Positions 23,924 to 34,015 of a DNA stretch of 64,000 nt are shown piece after piece. Origin of the DNA: JBBRBB01 sp038206235. GTDB lineage: Bacteria > Bacteroidota > Bacteroidia > Chitinophagales > Chitinophagaceae. Positions within the stretch are counted from its first letter, which is position 1; every line of letters starts with the position of its first letter. The notes under the pieces are model-generated. The model was given only the letters and a program-made list of their open reading frames with translations, made no database searches and had not been told where the DNA came from. Location: NCBI GenBank assembly GCA_038206235.1, contig JBBRBB010000003.1:1-64000 (forward strand), given 5' to 3'. A program made the translations under genes and the position numbers.

Positions 23924-26389
23924 ATGAAAATTGTTTCCTGTATTTTTTTCGCTGCAATAACTATTTGTTTAATCATGGTTTTAAACATTCAATTGCCTGC
24001 CGGTGGCGGCAAAACACCGAGGCTTGGTTTTTTTCTTTCTCCCCAAACGGGCTTCTGGCAAAATGCCGAGCCTGCTGATATTAAATATAATGAGAATCTG
24101 CACTTCGATAATCTTTCAGGCAAAGCAGAAGTTTATTTTGATGAGCGCCTTGTGCCGCATGTGTTTGCAGAAAATGAAAATGATGTTTATTTTATTCAGG
24201 GTTATCTGCATGCAAAATTTCGGTTATGGCAAATGGAATTTCAAACACAGGCTGCCGCAGGAAGATTAAGTGAAATAATGGGCGACAGCGCAAATGGAAC
24301 TAACTTTTTAAAAATAGATAAATTTTTCAGGCGTTTGGGAATGGTATATGCCGCTGAAAATTCTTTGAAAGCTTTGGAAGAAGATGAAGAAACCAAAGCA
24401 GCCTGTGATGCTTATACAAAAGGAGTGAATGCCTGCATCAATAGCTTAACAGAAAAAAATTTTCCTGTTGAATATAAGTTGCTTGATTATAAGCCAGAGC
24501 CATGGACAAATTTAAAAACGGCTCTGCTTCTAAAATATATGTCGTTTGACCTTGCAGGCCATGAAGAAGATTTTGAGCACACTAATGCAAAAGCATTTTT
24601 TACAAAAGAGCAGTATAAAAAATTGTTTCCCATAGCGCCGGATTCTCTTGACCCTGTAATTCCAAAAAATACAATCATTCCAAAATCTAAATTCGAAGTG
24701 CATCTGCCTGCCAATGCTGATTCATTATACTTCGATTATAAAACAATTGCAGCGCCTGAGAATAAACCCATAAAACCGCACAAACATCATGGTAGCAATA
24801 ACTGGGCTGTTGCAGGCAGCAAAACAAAAAGTGGCAAACCCATCTTGTGCAATGATCCGCATTTGGGATTAAATCTTCCCTCTCTCTGGTACGAAATGCA
24901 ATTAAGCACTCCCCAGTTTAATGTCTATGGCGTTTCATTTCCCGGCGCACCCACAATTATCATTGGCTTCAATGATAGCTGCGCATGGGGATTCACTAAT
25001 GCAGAGCGTGATGTGAGAGATTATTATGAAATGCAATTCAGAGACAGCACCATGAACGAATATTTTTACGATAGCGCCTGGCAGAAAACAGAATGGAGAA
25101 ATGAGATAATTAAAATAAAAGGTAAGCCCAGTGACACCGAGCATATTGCTATGACTGTTTGGGGGCCTGTGATGTATGATAAAAATTATCCTGATAAGCT
25201 GAATAGAAAAAAATCGTATGCCTGTCGCTGGAAAGCGCATGACAAAAGCGATGAGCTAAAAACTTTTTATAAGCTCGACCATGCAAAAAATTATGCAGAT
25301 TATCTTGATGCCATTTCCACCTTTGAATGCCCGGGGCAAAACATGGTATTTGCTGCCAAGTCAGGAGATATTGCTATACGTCAGCAGGGGCGATTTCCTG
25401 CAAAATGGTACAGGCAGGGAGAATTTATTATGCCCGGCACAGACAGCAGCTTTGCATGGCAGGGATATGTGCCCGATTCAATGAACATCACCATGCACAA
25501 TCCTGCAAGAGGATTTGTAAGCAGCGCCAATCAAAGACCTTACGATACATCGTATCCTTATTATTTGAATGGAACATTTTTGTTTCATCGGGGCTACCTT
25601 ATAAACAGGCAAATATCGGCCATGCAAAATATTACTGTGGAAGATATGGAAGCGTTGCAAACGAGCAACTACAACCTGCGTGCAGAAATGGCGAGACCAA
25701 TATTTCTGAAATATCTCAATACAAATTTTTTGAATGGTGAAGAAAAAAAATATCTTGATATGCTCACCTCGTGGAATTTGCAAAGCGACGCTCACGAAAC
25801 AGGAGCAACAGTCTTTACTGTATGGCTTGATAGCTTAATGGCGAATATGTATAATGATGAATTTAAACAATCATCTTTACCTATGCCATGGCCTGATGAG
25901 AGCACTATGATAGACGGAATAGCAAAAGACACCGCTTATGAATTTGCTGATAACATTAATACTGCGCAAAAAGAGAGTATAGGCGATGTGGTAACATCAT
26001 CATTCAAAAAAGCTGGGCAGGAATTAAAAAAAGCAGAACAGCAGCACAGGCTTGAGTGGGGAAAATTTAAAGATGGCGGTGTAACGCATCTATTAAAACT
26101 GCAGCCTTTTAGCAGGCCGCATTTGTATGGCGGCGGAGGGGAAGGGATAATAAATGCTTTTGAAAAAAATCATGGCCCAAGCTGGCGAATGATTGTAGAG
26201 TTAACAGATGATACACACGCTTACGGAGTGTATCCCGGCGGGCAAAGCGGTAATCCCGGAAGTAAATATTATGATGACTTTATTGACAATTGGCTTGCAG
26301 GAAAATATTATTCCTTGCACTTGCTTAAAAAAGAAATGATAGAAAAACAGCCAAAACGTTTAGGAAAAATAACCTTCAGCAAATCTTAA
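23924..26389 (+). CDS. Penicillin acylase family protein (Ntn hydrolase)
   Basis: An 821-residue precursor of the penicillin/AHL acylase (S45) family. Members self-cleave into alpha and beta chains and hydrolyse amide-linked acyl groups. An N-terminal hydrophobic signal (KIVSCIFFAAITICLIMVL) is followed by the alpha chain (YFDERLVPHVFAENENDVYFIQGYLHAKFRLWQME). The cleavage site precedes the catalytic N-terminal Ser of the beta chain in HGSNNWAVAGSKTKSG (about residue 291). NDPHLGLNLPSLWYEMQL is also typical. The frame is open to 23843, but the ATG at 23924 gives a proper signal. The substrate (antibiotic, homoserine lactone or cell-envelope amide) is unknown. A small membrane protein gene follows 10 bp later. 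Confidence 0.9.
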   Translation: MKIVSCIFFAAITICLIMVLNIQLPAGGGKTPRLGFFLSPQTGFWQNAEPADIKYNENLHFDNLSGKAEVYFDERLVPHVFAENENDVYFIQGYLHAKFRLWQMEFQTQAAAGRLSEIMGDSANGTNFLKIDKFFRRLGMVYAAENSLKALEEDEETKAACDAYTKGVNACINSLTEKNFPVEYKLLDYKPEPWTNLKTALLLKYMSFDLAGHEEDFEHTNAKAFFTKEQYKKLFPIAPDSLDPVIPKNTIIPKSKFEVHLPANADSLYFDYKTIAAPENKPIKPHKHHGSNNWAVAGSKTKSGKPILCNDPHLGLNLPSLWYEMQLSTPQFNVYGVSFPGAPTIIIGFNDSCAWGFTNAERDVRDYYEMQFRDSTMNEYFYDSAWQKTEWRNEIIKIKGKPSDTEHIAMTVWGPVMYDKNYPDKLNRKKSYACRWKAHDKSDELKTFYKLDHAKNYADYLDAISTFECPGQNMVFAAKSGDIAIRQQGRFPAKWYRQGEFIMPGTDSSFAWQGYVPDSMNITMHNPARGFVSSANQRPYDTSYPYYLNGTFLFHRGYLINRQISAMQNITVEDMEALQTSNYNLRAEMARPIFLKYLNTNFLNGEEKKYLDMLTSWNLQSDAHETGATVFTVWLDSLMANMYNDEFKQSSLPMPWPDESTMIDGIAKDTAYEFADNINTAQKESIGDVVTSSFKKAGQELKKAEQQHRLEWGKFKDGGVTHLLKLQPFSRPHLYGGGGEGIINAFEKNHGPSWRMIVELTDDTHAYGVYPGGQSGNPGSKYYDDFIDNWLAGKYYSLHLLKKEMIEKQPKRLGKITFSKS

Positions 26390-26399
26390 AAACTAACTG

Positions 26400-26765
26400 A
26401 TGAAATTTTTAGTTGCTATTTTATTAACGGCCTTATTAGGATACACAGCGCCATTATATAGCGTGTGGTGGACGTTTGCAATTACTTCATTCATTGTATC
26501 AATCGCAGTGCTACAAAAACCATTCATGTCATTTCTTTCCGGCTTTCTTGGATTATTTTTTTTATGGATGATAATGGCCTTTATTATTGACAGTGCAAAC
26601 AATCATTTGCTTGCAACGAAAATAGCTATGATATTACCTCTTGGAGGTTCTGTCTTTTTGCTGATAATAATTACTGCATTGATAGGAGGATTGGTTTCAG
26701 GCTTTGCGGCTTTGAGCGGAAGTTTTGTGAGAGGAGGGGAGAAGGTGAAAAAGACAATGGTTTAA
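26400..26765 (+). CDS. Small four-helix membrane protein
   Basis: A 121-residue protein with about four hydrophobic helices (residues 3-20, 24-42, 45-66 and 76-106) and a short basic tail (RGGEKVKKTMV). I do not recognise a named family; similar small proteins are common in Bacteroidota. It begins 10 bases after the acylase gene stop and is surely cotranscribed with it. Its stop codon overlaps the stop of the convergent glycosyltransferase gene. Function unknown. Confidence 0.65.
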   Translation: MKFLVAILLTALLGYTAPLYSVWWTFAITSFIVSIAVLQKPFMSFLSGFLGLFFLWMIMAFIIDSANNHLLATKIAMILPLGGSVFLLIIITALIGGLVSGFAALSGSFVRGGEKVKKTMV

Positions 26766-27676
26766 TACCATAATCTTGCGTCTACTTTTTTCAAATAGTT
26801 TAATGAAGACTTATCAATTGGAATTCTTTTTTCGGTACTTGTAATTTTAAAAATTTTTTTCCAGCCTTTTAAAAACCCTGCTAAATTAAAATTTGTATTC
26901 TTCAGATATTGAACGCTCCATAAAAATGCCGTTGTATAAAAATATTTTTTTGGCAAATATTTCCAGGCAACCTTCGTTTTATTCACCCACATCATTCTAA
27001 CTTTTTCTTCTTTCGGCTTTCTTCCCAATTGAGATTCTTTATGAATTATTATTACTGAATCATCATACTTAATAAAATATCCTGCATTCATCACTCTATA
27101 TGCAAAATCATATTCTTCCATTCCATAAAAAAAGTTTTCCGGGTATTCGCCAGCCTTTAACCACGCTTCTTTTAAGATGGCATGTGCACAACCGGCATAG
27201 TAATAAGTAGGAAAATCCTGCTTGTTCTTATATAGCTCAAATTTCTTGTGCGGAAACGCATTTTTTTGCATTTGCATGTCTGCGCTGTATAATACCTTAA
27301 AACTAACAACACCCAATTTTCTGTTTTGATAAAAGCTGCTATTGAATGAATCAATAATTTTTCTGAGTAAATCTTTATCCTCAAAATTAGTATCGTCATC
27401 CATATAAAAAAATACTTCGCCCTTTGCAACTCTTGTTGCGTAGTTTCTGCCCTTTGAAACACCAAGATTCTCTTCTGATTCAATTAAATTGAAATTAATT
27501 TCTTGGTGCTCGTTTACAAACTGTTTTATTTTTTCATAACTATCCGTTGAATTATTATTCAGAATAATAACATCTTCCAGCAAATCTTTTTGATTTATCT
27601 TAGTTATATCGGTTAATAATTCTAAAAGATCATGAGGTCTGTTGTATGTGATAATTATAATGCTGAGAGCTTTCAT
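26762..27676 (-). CDS. Glycosyltransferase family 2
   Basis: A 304-residue GT-A-fold glycosyltransferase. The nucleotide-binding start LSIIIITYNRPHDLLELL (4-21), the N-rich stretch ILNNNSTDSYEKI (39-51) and the metal-binding DDD in FYMDDDTNFED (about 91-101) are all visible. The segment EEYDFAYRVMNAGY near residues 187-200 matches the ED-type catalytic region. It probably adds a sugar to a cell-surface polysaccharide or lipid at the cytoplasmic face. It is a single-gene unit with its own -7 box. The donor and acceptor are not predictable. Confidence 0.88.
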   Translation of the reverse strand: MKALSIIIITYNRPHDLLELLTDITKINQKDLLEDVIILNNNSTDSYEKIKQFVNEHQEINFNLIESEENLGVSKGRNYATRVAKGEVFFYMDDDTNFEDKDLLRKIIDSFNSSFYQNRKLGVVSFKVLYSADMQMQKNAFPHKKFELYKNKQDFPTYYYAGCAHAILKEAWLKAGEYPENFFYGMEEYDFAYRVMNAGYFIKYDDSVIIIHKESQLGRKPKEEKVRMMWVNKTKVAWKYLPKKYFYTTAFLWSVQYLKNTNFNLAGFLKGWKKIFKITSTEKRIPIDKSSLNYLKKVDARLWY

Positions 27677-27701
27677 TAATTATGCATTCGTCTAAGAACT
27701 A

Positions 27702-27709
27702 CAAAAATA
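27702..27709 (-). promoter_or_regulatory. -7 box of the family 2 glycosyltransferase gene (TATTTTTG)
   Basis: A perfect TAnnTTTG match on the minus strand, 25 bases before the ATG at 27676. No clear -33 motif. Confidence 0.4.
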
Positions 27710-27761
27710 AAGTGCTATAGAAATTATCCATAGTACTTTTCAAATGTTAAATATTTTATTA

Positions 27762-28518
27762 TCAATACCAAACTACACTTGACTGTCCGTCTACATTAAA
27801 ATTTTCCTGCATAAGCTTTTTGCCTGTATTGCTATTATAAAGATTTACCCAGTCAACACTACCTGAACCCTTAAAAGCAATTTTAATTCTTTTAAGAGAA
27901 CCAATTTTTGTTCCGGAATAGTCAATGCTTTTTATAAGAATCTCATCACGATAAACACTTAACTTCTTGTTTCGGGCAACCAGAGCCAATTTTGTCCATG
28001 TTTGAAACTGATAAATAAGGTCTGTAGTGTTTGTAACTCCATAACTTCCTACTGTAAGAGCCGTATAGAGGATAAGCTGCAAGAAATTGTACATGGCCAG
28101 TATCTTTGGCTCCGTATAACCACATTGACACATCATAGGGATAAACACTGCCATATTCACCGGAAGGATTTTTTAAATATGCAACAAATCTTGTACTATC
28201 TCCATGAATATTTCTGCAATAGGGAATAGGAAGTTCAATACTTGTATAAAAGTAACTCCATGGGCTATGGGTTAACATGGCTATACCCCCGGAAATAAAA
28301 TCACTATCCGCTTCATACAGATAAGGAAGTCCATCCGTAGCATACAGGCCACGCCACTGTTGTTTGTGTGAGCAGGGGTCAACAGAATCTGTGCGTGCAA
28401 ATTCATCATTAGCTGTAACAGATGAATTATTCTTGCCTGAAAAATTATTATTTTCTTTTTTACACGCAAACAAAGAAACAAATGCAAGAATCATCAGGTA
28501 CGGGATTAATTTTCTCAT
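27762..28518 (-). pseudogene. Frameshifted lipoprotein gene
   Basis: Two overlapping frames read as one protein. The 5' frame starts MRKLIPYLMILAFVSLFACKKE (lipobox LFAC, ATG at 28518) and runs in family-like sequence to about 28050 (HVQFLAAYPLYGSY). It then drifts and stops at 27946. The second frame takes over with GSYGVTNTTDLIYQFQTWTKLALVARN and continues to a natural end at 27762. The 757-bp span is one base more than a multiple of three, which fits a single inserted base near 28045-28056, perhaps in AGTAGGAAG. The intact protein would have about 251 residues, with a C-terminal part resembling beta-sandwich (LamG-like) domains. It could be a sequencing error. Confidence 0.65.
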
Positions 28519-28635
28519 GGGGTTAATTTTAATTTTTAGTTGCACAAGATAAAGGGATTTCTTAGAATGTAAATTAAAAAGAAATTTGTTTCTATATATA
28601 GGCTTGTAAACTCTTTTCTCTGTAAATATTATTTT

Positions 28636-29805
28636 CTAATTATACATGGTGCTAACTTCTAATTCAACGGCATCAGCATCTTTATAATTTTTTATTTCGT
28701 TGTATAAGGTATCTCTCTCTACAGGTTCTCTCTTTGCTTGTTTAATAAGATTTACTAATTGTGCCGTTGAGAGAGAAGGGTTTTGCTCTTCACTGCCTGC
28801 CATAGAATAAATTTTTGTAGTATCATCAATGGTTCCGTCTAAATCATTTACCCCGAAAGATAAAGTAAGCTGAGCATTCTGCCTGCCAAGCATTGGCCAA
28901 TACGCTTTTAAATGCGGAAAGTTATCCAGGTACAAACGGGCAACGGCATATAGCTTCATATCTTCTATTACAGAGCTTTCAGACAAGTGGCTCATGTCAT
29001 TATCCTTGTTACGAAACTTAAGCGGAATGAATGTATTAAAGCCTCCGGTTTCATCCTGCAATTGCCTTAATCTTTCCATGTGGTCAATGCGATGCCAATA
29101 CTTTTCTATGTGCCCGTATAACATAGTGGCATTGCTGTGTATGCCCATTGTATGTGCTGTGCGGTGAATGTGCAGCCATCCTTCTGCATCCACTTTGTCC
29201 GCACAAATTTGTTCTCTTATTTCAGGATGAAATATTTCGGCGCCGCCGCCCGGTAAAGAATCGAGACCTGCATCATGCAATTTCTTCAATCCCTCTTCAA
29301 CAGAAACTTTCGCTTTGCGAAACATATAATCTAATTCCACCGCAGTAAATGCTTTTACATGCAGCGAGGGCCGGTGCGCTTTAATGTTTTGTATCAGCTC
29401 AATAAAAAAATTCAAATTCATTTTAGGATGCACGCCGCCTACAATATGCACTTCAGTAATGGGTTTGCCATCATAGCTTTTTACAATCGTCATCATTTCA
29501 TCCATACTTAATTCCCAGCCTTCTTCACGGCGGGCATACAATCTTGAGTAGCTGCAAAAAGCGCAGGTGAATACGCACACATTGGTAGGCTCTATATGAA
29601 AGTTGCGGTTGAAATAAGTTTTATCTCCATGCTTTTGTTCCCGCACATAATTTGCCAATGCCCCAACATAAGGCAGGGAGCCTTTTTCAAAAAGAAGAAC
29701 GCCATCATCAAAGCTGATGCGCTTGCTTAATACAATTTTTTCGCCGATGTTTTTCAGTTCAGCATCATTCATTGAATCAATCATCCATTGCACATCTTTC
29801 ATCAT
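28636..29805 (-). CDS. mqnE: Aminofutalosine synthase
   Basis: MqnE is a radical SAM enzyme that joins 3-[(1-carboxyvinyl)oxy]benzoate with SAM to form aminofutalosine in the futalosine route to menaquinone. The 389-residue length is usual. The 4Fe-4S motif CVFTCAFC has C77, C81 and C84, preceded by FNRNFHIEPTNV, which separates MqnE from MqnC. Other typical blocks are EVHIVGGVHPKMNL, GLDSLPGGGAEIFHPE, SNATMLYGHIE and WPMLGRQNAQLTLSFGVNDLDGT. It stands alone here; mqnA, C and D are not in the window. A -7 box lies 16 bases before the ATG. Confidence 0.95.
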   Translation of the reverse strand: MMKDVQWMIDSMNDAELKNIGEKIVLSKRISFDDGVLLFEKGSLPYVGALANYVREQKHGDKTYFNRNFHIEPTNVCVFTCAFCSYSRLYARREEGWELSMDEMMTIVKSYDGKPITEVHIVGGVHPKMNLNFFIELIQNIKAHRPSLHVKAFTAVELDYMFRKAKVSVEEGLKKLHDAGLDSLPGGGAEIFHPEIREQICADKVDAEGWLHIHRTAHTMGIHSNATMLYGHIEKYWHRIDHMERLRQLQDETGGFNTFIPLKFRNKDNDMSHLSESSVIEDMKLYAVARLYLDNFPHLKAYWPMLGRQNAQLTLSFGVNDLDGTIDDTTKIYSMAGSEEQNPSLSTAQLVNLIKQAKREPVERDTLYNEIKNYKDADAVELEVSTMYN

Positions 29806-29821
29806 AATAAATTTATAAATG

Positions 29822-29829
29822 CAAAGATA
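29822..29829 (-). promoter_or_regulatory. -7 box of mqnE (TATCTTTG)
   Basis: A perfect TAnnTTTG match on the minus strand, 16 bases before the mqnE ATG. Confidence 0.5.
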
Positions 29830-30140
29830 GGCAGCAATCTAAAATATAAGCGATGAGATAAGGATTGCAACTAAATGGGTGCGGAGTGAGAGTGAATTAA
29901 CAAACGAGAAAGATTACACAAAAAGAAGGCACCAAGCTTGGTACGTTGTATTTGCCGAAACAAACACTACTTACTAACCCGATGCTTTCGATTGAGCAGC
30001 GTTTATCTTGTTAAAGGATTTCCCGCTTCTCAATTGTAAACCGAAAGTACAGTAAGCGATATTAGCCGCCAAAATTTCTATAGGTTTTGTTTTACACTTG
30101 TTATGCACCTGGTTATACACAGTCTTCTTTATTCATTTGT
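29830..30140. other. Intergenic region, no gene seen
   Basis: This gap of about 310 bp upstream of mqnE contains a 12-bp palindrome ACCAAGCTTGGT near 29931 and otherwise no convincing gene, RNA or terminator. Confidence 0.5.
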
Positions 30141-31604
30141 CTATTGTATAAATACTTTTTGTGTTAAGCCATCAGATGTTTTTAAAATATATATTCCTTG
30201 CTGCAGGGTTTGGGGAAACTGCATGGTAATGGAATTTTCACCCCGATGCAACATAACAGTTTTGCCCATGATTTCTGTTCCATTCAAATTATAAAAGCTA
30301 ATATTTATTGGATGACTAATATCAGCAGACAGGGATAATTGTAATGTGTTTTTGCCTGCAATTATTGCTTTAGTAGCTGATTCATTTTCCTGCGTGGGCA
30401 TTATTTCGTTACCCTGGTTTTCTTTCATTAAAGCTTTGAGTGAATCTAACCCGGCCTTATCACTAGTTACAAGAGAATTTAATGTTATCTGGTCTCTGTA
30501 TTCTTCGGGAATGGTTGCTTCAATTTTCTTGAACTCATCTTTAATAATGTTTGAAGTGCGTTCATCTTCTTCTGAAGTCTCCGGCCTATTATTTAAACTG
30601 CATTTTACAGGAATTGAAAGAAGATTTTCTTTTTTGAATGATTTGAAGTCTTTACACAAAATCTGTTTATCGAAGCATGCAAATTTGCTTGTCATTTTAG
30701 CAAAATCTTTATCAGGCTCAAAATAATGTGTTGCAAAAAGTAACCCGTATAGTTGCATAGCCTTTGCTTTATCATGAAAAAAGTCATTTACCTTACCACT
30801 TCCATATACGGGCAATAAAGTTTTAGCCTGCGGTCCGCAAATGCCATCAAGTATGGGTGAAAAATCATAAAAAATTATATAATCAAGCTCTCCATGAAAC
30901 ATAATAGCAGAAGTGTTTTCTATCTTTTCAATATGGGCTCTGCTAATACCACCCGAAATTGAATTAATGCCTTTTACAGAAAATGGGAATAAAAATGGCA
31001 GCGGGTCAAGAGGACCTAAAACTACTGTATTCAAATTGAGCACGTGATTAGCTTCGCTTTGACTAAGCATTTCTACACTTAAAGCGGTGCAACCGCCGGT
31101 GCTGTATCCTCCAAAAAACATATTATTGGCATCAATACCATACAATAAAGATTCGGTGGAAAGAAAATGCCCTGCTTTAATTGCATCCTGCACGGCGCGG
31201 TAAGCTGCATCGCTATAACTGAAAAATGGAATTGGAAATTTCTTTGTGGGCTTGCAGGGATAAAATAAACCCTTACGTGTATTAATTGCTGCAACAACAT
31301 AACCCGATTGCGCTAACTGATAAGCATAGTAATACCAGTCTTTACTGCTTCCTGCAAGATAAAAGCCGCCCGGAATAAGCACTATAACCGGTCTTTTCGA
31401 TAAAGGGTCTGCATTAAGCTTTGGATAATATAAATCAAGCGTGAGAAGATTCGGAACATCATACAAAATATCGAAATTTACTTTTATCTGGCTTGTGTCA
31501 AAATAAGGTGTACCGAGAAAGCGATCTGTTTGGCAATATTGCTGCGCCTGTGCATTCATTGCACAGTAAATTGAAAGAATAAGCAACAGAGTTTTTGTTT
31601 TCAT
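30141..31604 (-). CDS. Secreted alpha/beta hydrolase with T9SS sorting domain
   Basis: A 487-residue protein with signal peptide (residues 1-20), an alpha/beta-hydrolase domain and a C-terminal T9SS type A sorting domain. The oxyanion strand VIVLIPGGFYLAG (73-85) and the nucleophile elbow GYSTGG (S168) mark an esterase/lipase-like fold. A disordered Glu-rich stretch (about 335-405) precedes the sorting domain (ISFYNLNGTEIMGK ... GIYILKTSDGLTQKVFIQ). The sorting domain directs export across the outer membrane and surface attachment. Substrate unknown. The gene next to it encodes another secreted hydrolase, suggesting nutrient scavenging, but they are not tightly packed. Confidence 0.85.
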   Translation of the reverse strand: MKTKTLLLILSIYCAMNAQAQQYCQTDRFLGTPYFDTSQIKVNFDILYDVPNLLTLDLYYPKLNADPLSKRPVIVLIPGGFYLAGSSKDWYYYAYQLAQSGYVVAAINTRKGLFYPCKPTKKFPIPFFSYSDAAYRAVQDAIKAGHFLSTESLLYGIDANNMFFGGYSTGGCTALSVEMLSQSEANHVLNLNTVVLGPLDPLPFLFPFSVKGINSISGGISRAHIEKIENTSAIMFHGELDYIIFYDFSPILDGICGPQAKTLLPVYGSGKVNDFFHDKAKAMQLYGLLFATHYFEPDKDFAKMTSKFACFDKQILCKDFKSFKKENLLSIPVKCSLNNRPETSEEDERTSNIIKDEFKKIEATIPEEYRDQITLNSLVTSDKAGLDSLKALMKENQGNEIMPTQENESATKAIIAGKNTLQLSLSADISHPINISFYNLNGTEIMGKTVMLHRGENSITMQFPQTLQQGIYILKTSDGLTQKVFIQ

Positions 31605-31894
31605 AAAAATATATTTTTGAGATGGAATAAAATTGTAACCAAAGATATATATTTAAAAACCGGGAAGCAAAAAATAAAAATGTTCAGGGTAAAATATTTG
31701 GGAAAGAAGAATACGAATCTTATGAAACCGTGAAATGGAATCTTGTCATAAATAATATTTTTATTTTCAACATATTCTTCATCATCCATTTCCCTGAAAT
31801 AAGGAATTAGTTCTGATGTTTTTTCGTCTTTAATATTTTGAAGCATTATCTCGCCTTCCTTGATTATTTTATAAGAAAGCAAGCAATTTTCCAA
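31601..31894 (-). CDS. Doubtful small frame upstream of the hydrolase
   Basis: A 97-residue frame whose last codons overlap the ATG of the T9SS hydrolase gene by four bases. The first half (LQNIKDEKTSELIPYFREMDDEEYVENKN) looks protein-like. The second half is very rich in Phe and Ile (FVFFFPKYFTLNIFIFCFP), as expected of a non-coding AT-rich stretch or a membrane helix. It may be the decayed end of a gene, with the leader of the hydrolase gene read through by chance. No homology recognised. Confidence 0.2.
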   Translation of the reverse strand: MENCLLSYKIIKEGEIMLQNIKDEKTSELIPYFREMDDEEYVENKNIIYDKIPFHGFIRFVFFFPKYFTLNIFIFCFPVFKYISLVTILFHLKNIFL

Positions 31895-31997
31895 ATCTTT
31901 AGTTTGAAAAATTTTATTCTTTAATAACTCCCTCTCTGATGAGAAACAGGAAGTTTTTGTGAATCAATTATTATATAATCAAACATTCCCATAAACG

Positions 31998-33878
31998 TTA
32001 TTTTAGGATTGGAAAAATGATCTTACTCGCATACTGCGCATCGTGCCAGATTTTTATATCGCTCTTAATAAAATCTTTTTCATCGCAATGATAAATATCA
32101 ATAAACTGCTGCGGATTTTTGTCAACAAGCGGAAACCAACTGCTTTGTATCTGCACCATGATGCAATGTCCTGTTTTAAAAGTATGTGCAATAGAAGGTA
32201 ATTCAAATTTTATTTCTTCTGCTTTGCCCGGTGTAAATGCAGTGGGATTCTCATAACTCTTTCTGTAACGTCCGCGAAAAATTTCTGCACGCACCAGCAT
32301 TTGGTAACCACCCATGGGATACATTTTTTCTGGGTCTTTTTCTGCATAAATATCTACGTCGCTGAATGATAAATTATCAGGGAACACATCAATTATTTTT
32401 ACAACAAAATCTGCATCGGTTGTTGAAATGCTTGTCATTAAATCTGCAATAACATTTCCGGTTACAGTAACATCATCCCTTAAAGTATCTGTTTTAAAAA
32501 CTAAAACATCAGGTCTTCTTGCAGCGAAGCGCTGGTCATCTGTCATATAACTTCTCGTTCTGTTGAAATGTACATCTTCAGTATAAGGAACTGGCTTCGA
32601 AGGGTCGCTAATATATTCGCTGAAACTCTTTACTGCCGAGGGTTTATTCCAATCTAATTTTCCATTAGGTTGAAGATACAATGCTTTATCCTGTTTTTCT
32701 GCAGGCGGCCATTGCGAAAATGTTTTCCATTCATTACTGCCGGTGATAAAAATATTTGCTTCAGCAATTTGTGAGACATCTCCTTTCCCTTTCAAAAAAT
32801 AATTGAAAAATGGAATTTCAAAATGCTGCTGAAAATATTCACTTGTATTGGATCCAAATTGAATATTGCCCAAATGAGTACCATCATTACTTGCCCACTG
32901 CCCGTGATACCAGGGACCGTCAACAATTTTATTAAATGTTTTTCCGGGATCATTTTGCTCTGCTGCTTTGTATGCGTTCCATGCGCCCCAGCAATCTTCC
33001 GCATCAAATAAACCACCAACCCAAAGCATGGCGGGTTGCAAATTTTTTGTGGCATTGCGAGCATCATGGGCTTTCCACCATGCATCATAATTGGGATGCA
33101 CATATAAATCTTTCCAGAATTTAATGCTGTCGCCCGTGAGCTTTGCAAGATTTTTTAAGTCACCTGTTTCAAGATAAAATTTGTAATTATCATGAGTATA
33201 ATATTCAAAAGATGCCGGGCCCACTGTAGTAGGCTGCGGGCGGGGCTTTCCGAATGAAGAATAAAATGCAAATCCATCCATTTGAAAGAATGCGCCATTG
33301 TGATGAAAATCATCTCCAATAAACCAATTGGTAACAGGAGCCTGCGGGCTTACTGCTTTTAATGCAGGATGATTGCTTGCCGCTGCCATAGTTGAATAAA
33401 ATCCCGGATAAGAAATACCAAACACACCCACATTTCCATTGTTGTGCGGAATATTTTTTACAAGCCAGTCTATTGCATCATAGGTATCACTTGATTCATC
33501 AATGTCTTTTCCCTTTTTATTTGGATTGAACGGACGCACATCTTCAAACTCTCCTTCACTCATCCATCTGCCGCGCACATCCTGTGTTACCATAATGTAA
33601 CCTTCTCTAAAATATTCTTTTTGATAAGAAGACCAGACCTTTGCAAAATTATCTTCACCATAAGGACCGCAGGAATAGGGAGTTCGCTTCATTAAAATGG
33701 GATGTGCTAGGGTTGTGTCTTTGGGTGAATACACAGAAGTGAATAATCTTACCCCATCACGCATGGTTATATAAACTTCTTTTTTGTTGTAGTTATTTAC
33801 AATCCAGGCAGAGTCTGCATTCTGGGCTGCTGCAGTGCAGCAGATAATAATACACAAACACGTAAATAATTTTTTCAT
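31998..33878 (-). CDS. Secreted CocE/NonD-family hydrolase (S15 X-Pro dipeptidyl-peptidase-like)
   Basis: A 626-residue exported serine hydrolase with signal peptide (MKKLFTCLCIIICCTAAAQ). The N-terminal alpha/beta-hydrolase domain shows RDGVRLFTSVYSPKD (40-54), QDVRGRWMSEGEF (99-111) and the nucleophile GISYPG (S156). Asp and His complete the triad in LFDAEDCWGAW and GPWYHGQW. The C-terminal jelly-roll domain (about 400-626) ends ...DAQYASKIIFPI. Relatives include cocaine esterase, glutaryl-7-ACA acylase and X-Pro dipeptidyl-peptidases. The protein likely cleaves peptides or acyl groups in the periplasm. Single-gene unit. Confidence 0.9.
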   Translation of the reverse strand: MKKLFTCLCIIICCTAAAQNADSAWIVNNYNKKEVYITMRDGVRLFTSVYSPKDTTLAHPILMKRTPYSCGPYGEDNFAKVWSSYQKEYFREGYIMVTQDVRGRWMSEGEFEDVRPFNPNKKGKDIDESSDTYDAIDWLVKNIPHNNGNVGVFGISYPGFYSTMAAASNHPALKAVSPQAPVTNWFIGDDFHHNGAFFQMDGFAFYSSFGKPRPQPTTVGPASFEYYTHDNYKFYLETGDLKNLAKLTGDSIKFWKDLYVHPNYDAWWKAHDARNATKNLQPAMLWVGGLFDAEDCWGAWNAYKAAEQNDPGKTFNKIVDGPWYHGQWASNDGTHLGNIQFGSNTSEYFQQHFEIPFFNYFLKGKGDVSQIAEANIFITGSNEWKTFSQWPPAEKQDKALYLQPNGKLDWNKPSAVKSFSEYISDPSKPVPYTEDVHFNRTRSYMTDDQRFAARRPDVLVFKTDTLRDDVTVTGNVIADLMTSISTTDADFVVKIIDVFPDNLSFSDVDIYAEKDPEKMYPMGGYQMLVRAEIFRGRYRKSYENPTAFTPGKAEEIKFELPSIAHTFKTGHCIMVQIQSSWFPLVDKNPQQFIDIYHCDEKDFIKSDIKIWHDAQYASKIIFPILK

Positions 33879-34015
33879 AGTGTAATATTTAATTGCTGAT
33901 AAAATTATGCGATTTTAATTTTTCCACATGATTTGAAAAAAAATGTAAAATTCAAAAACGAAAAGAGTATAAAAAATAACACAAAAAAATCCTCCGTTTT
34001 TTTCGAAGAAAGTTT

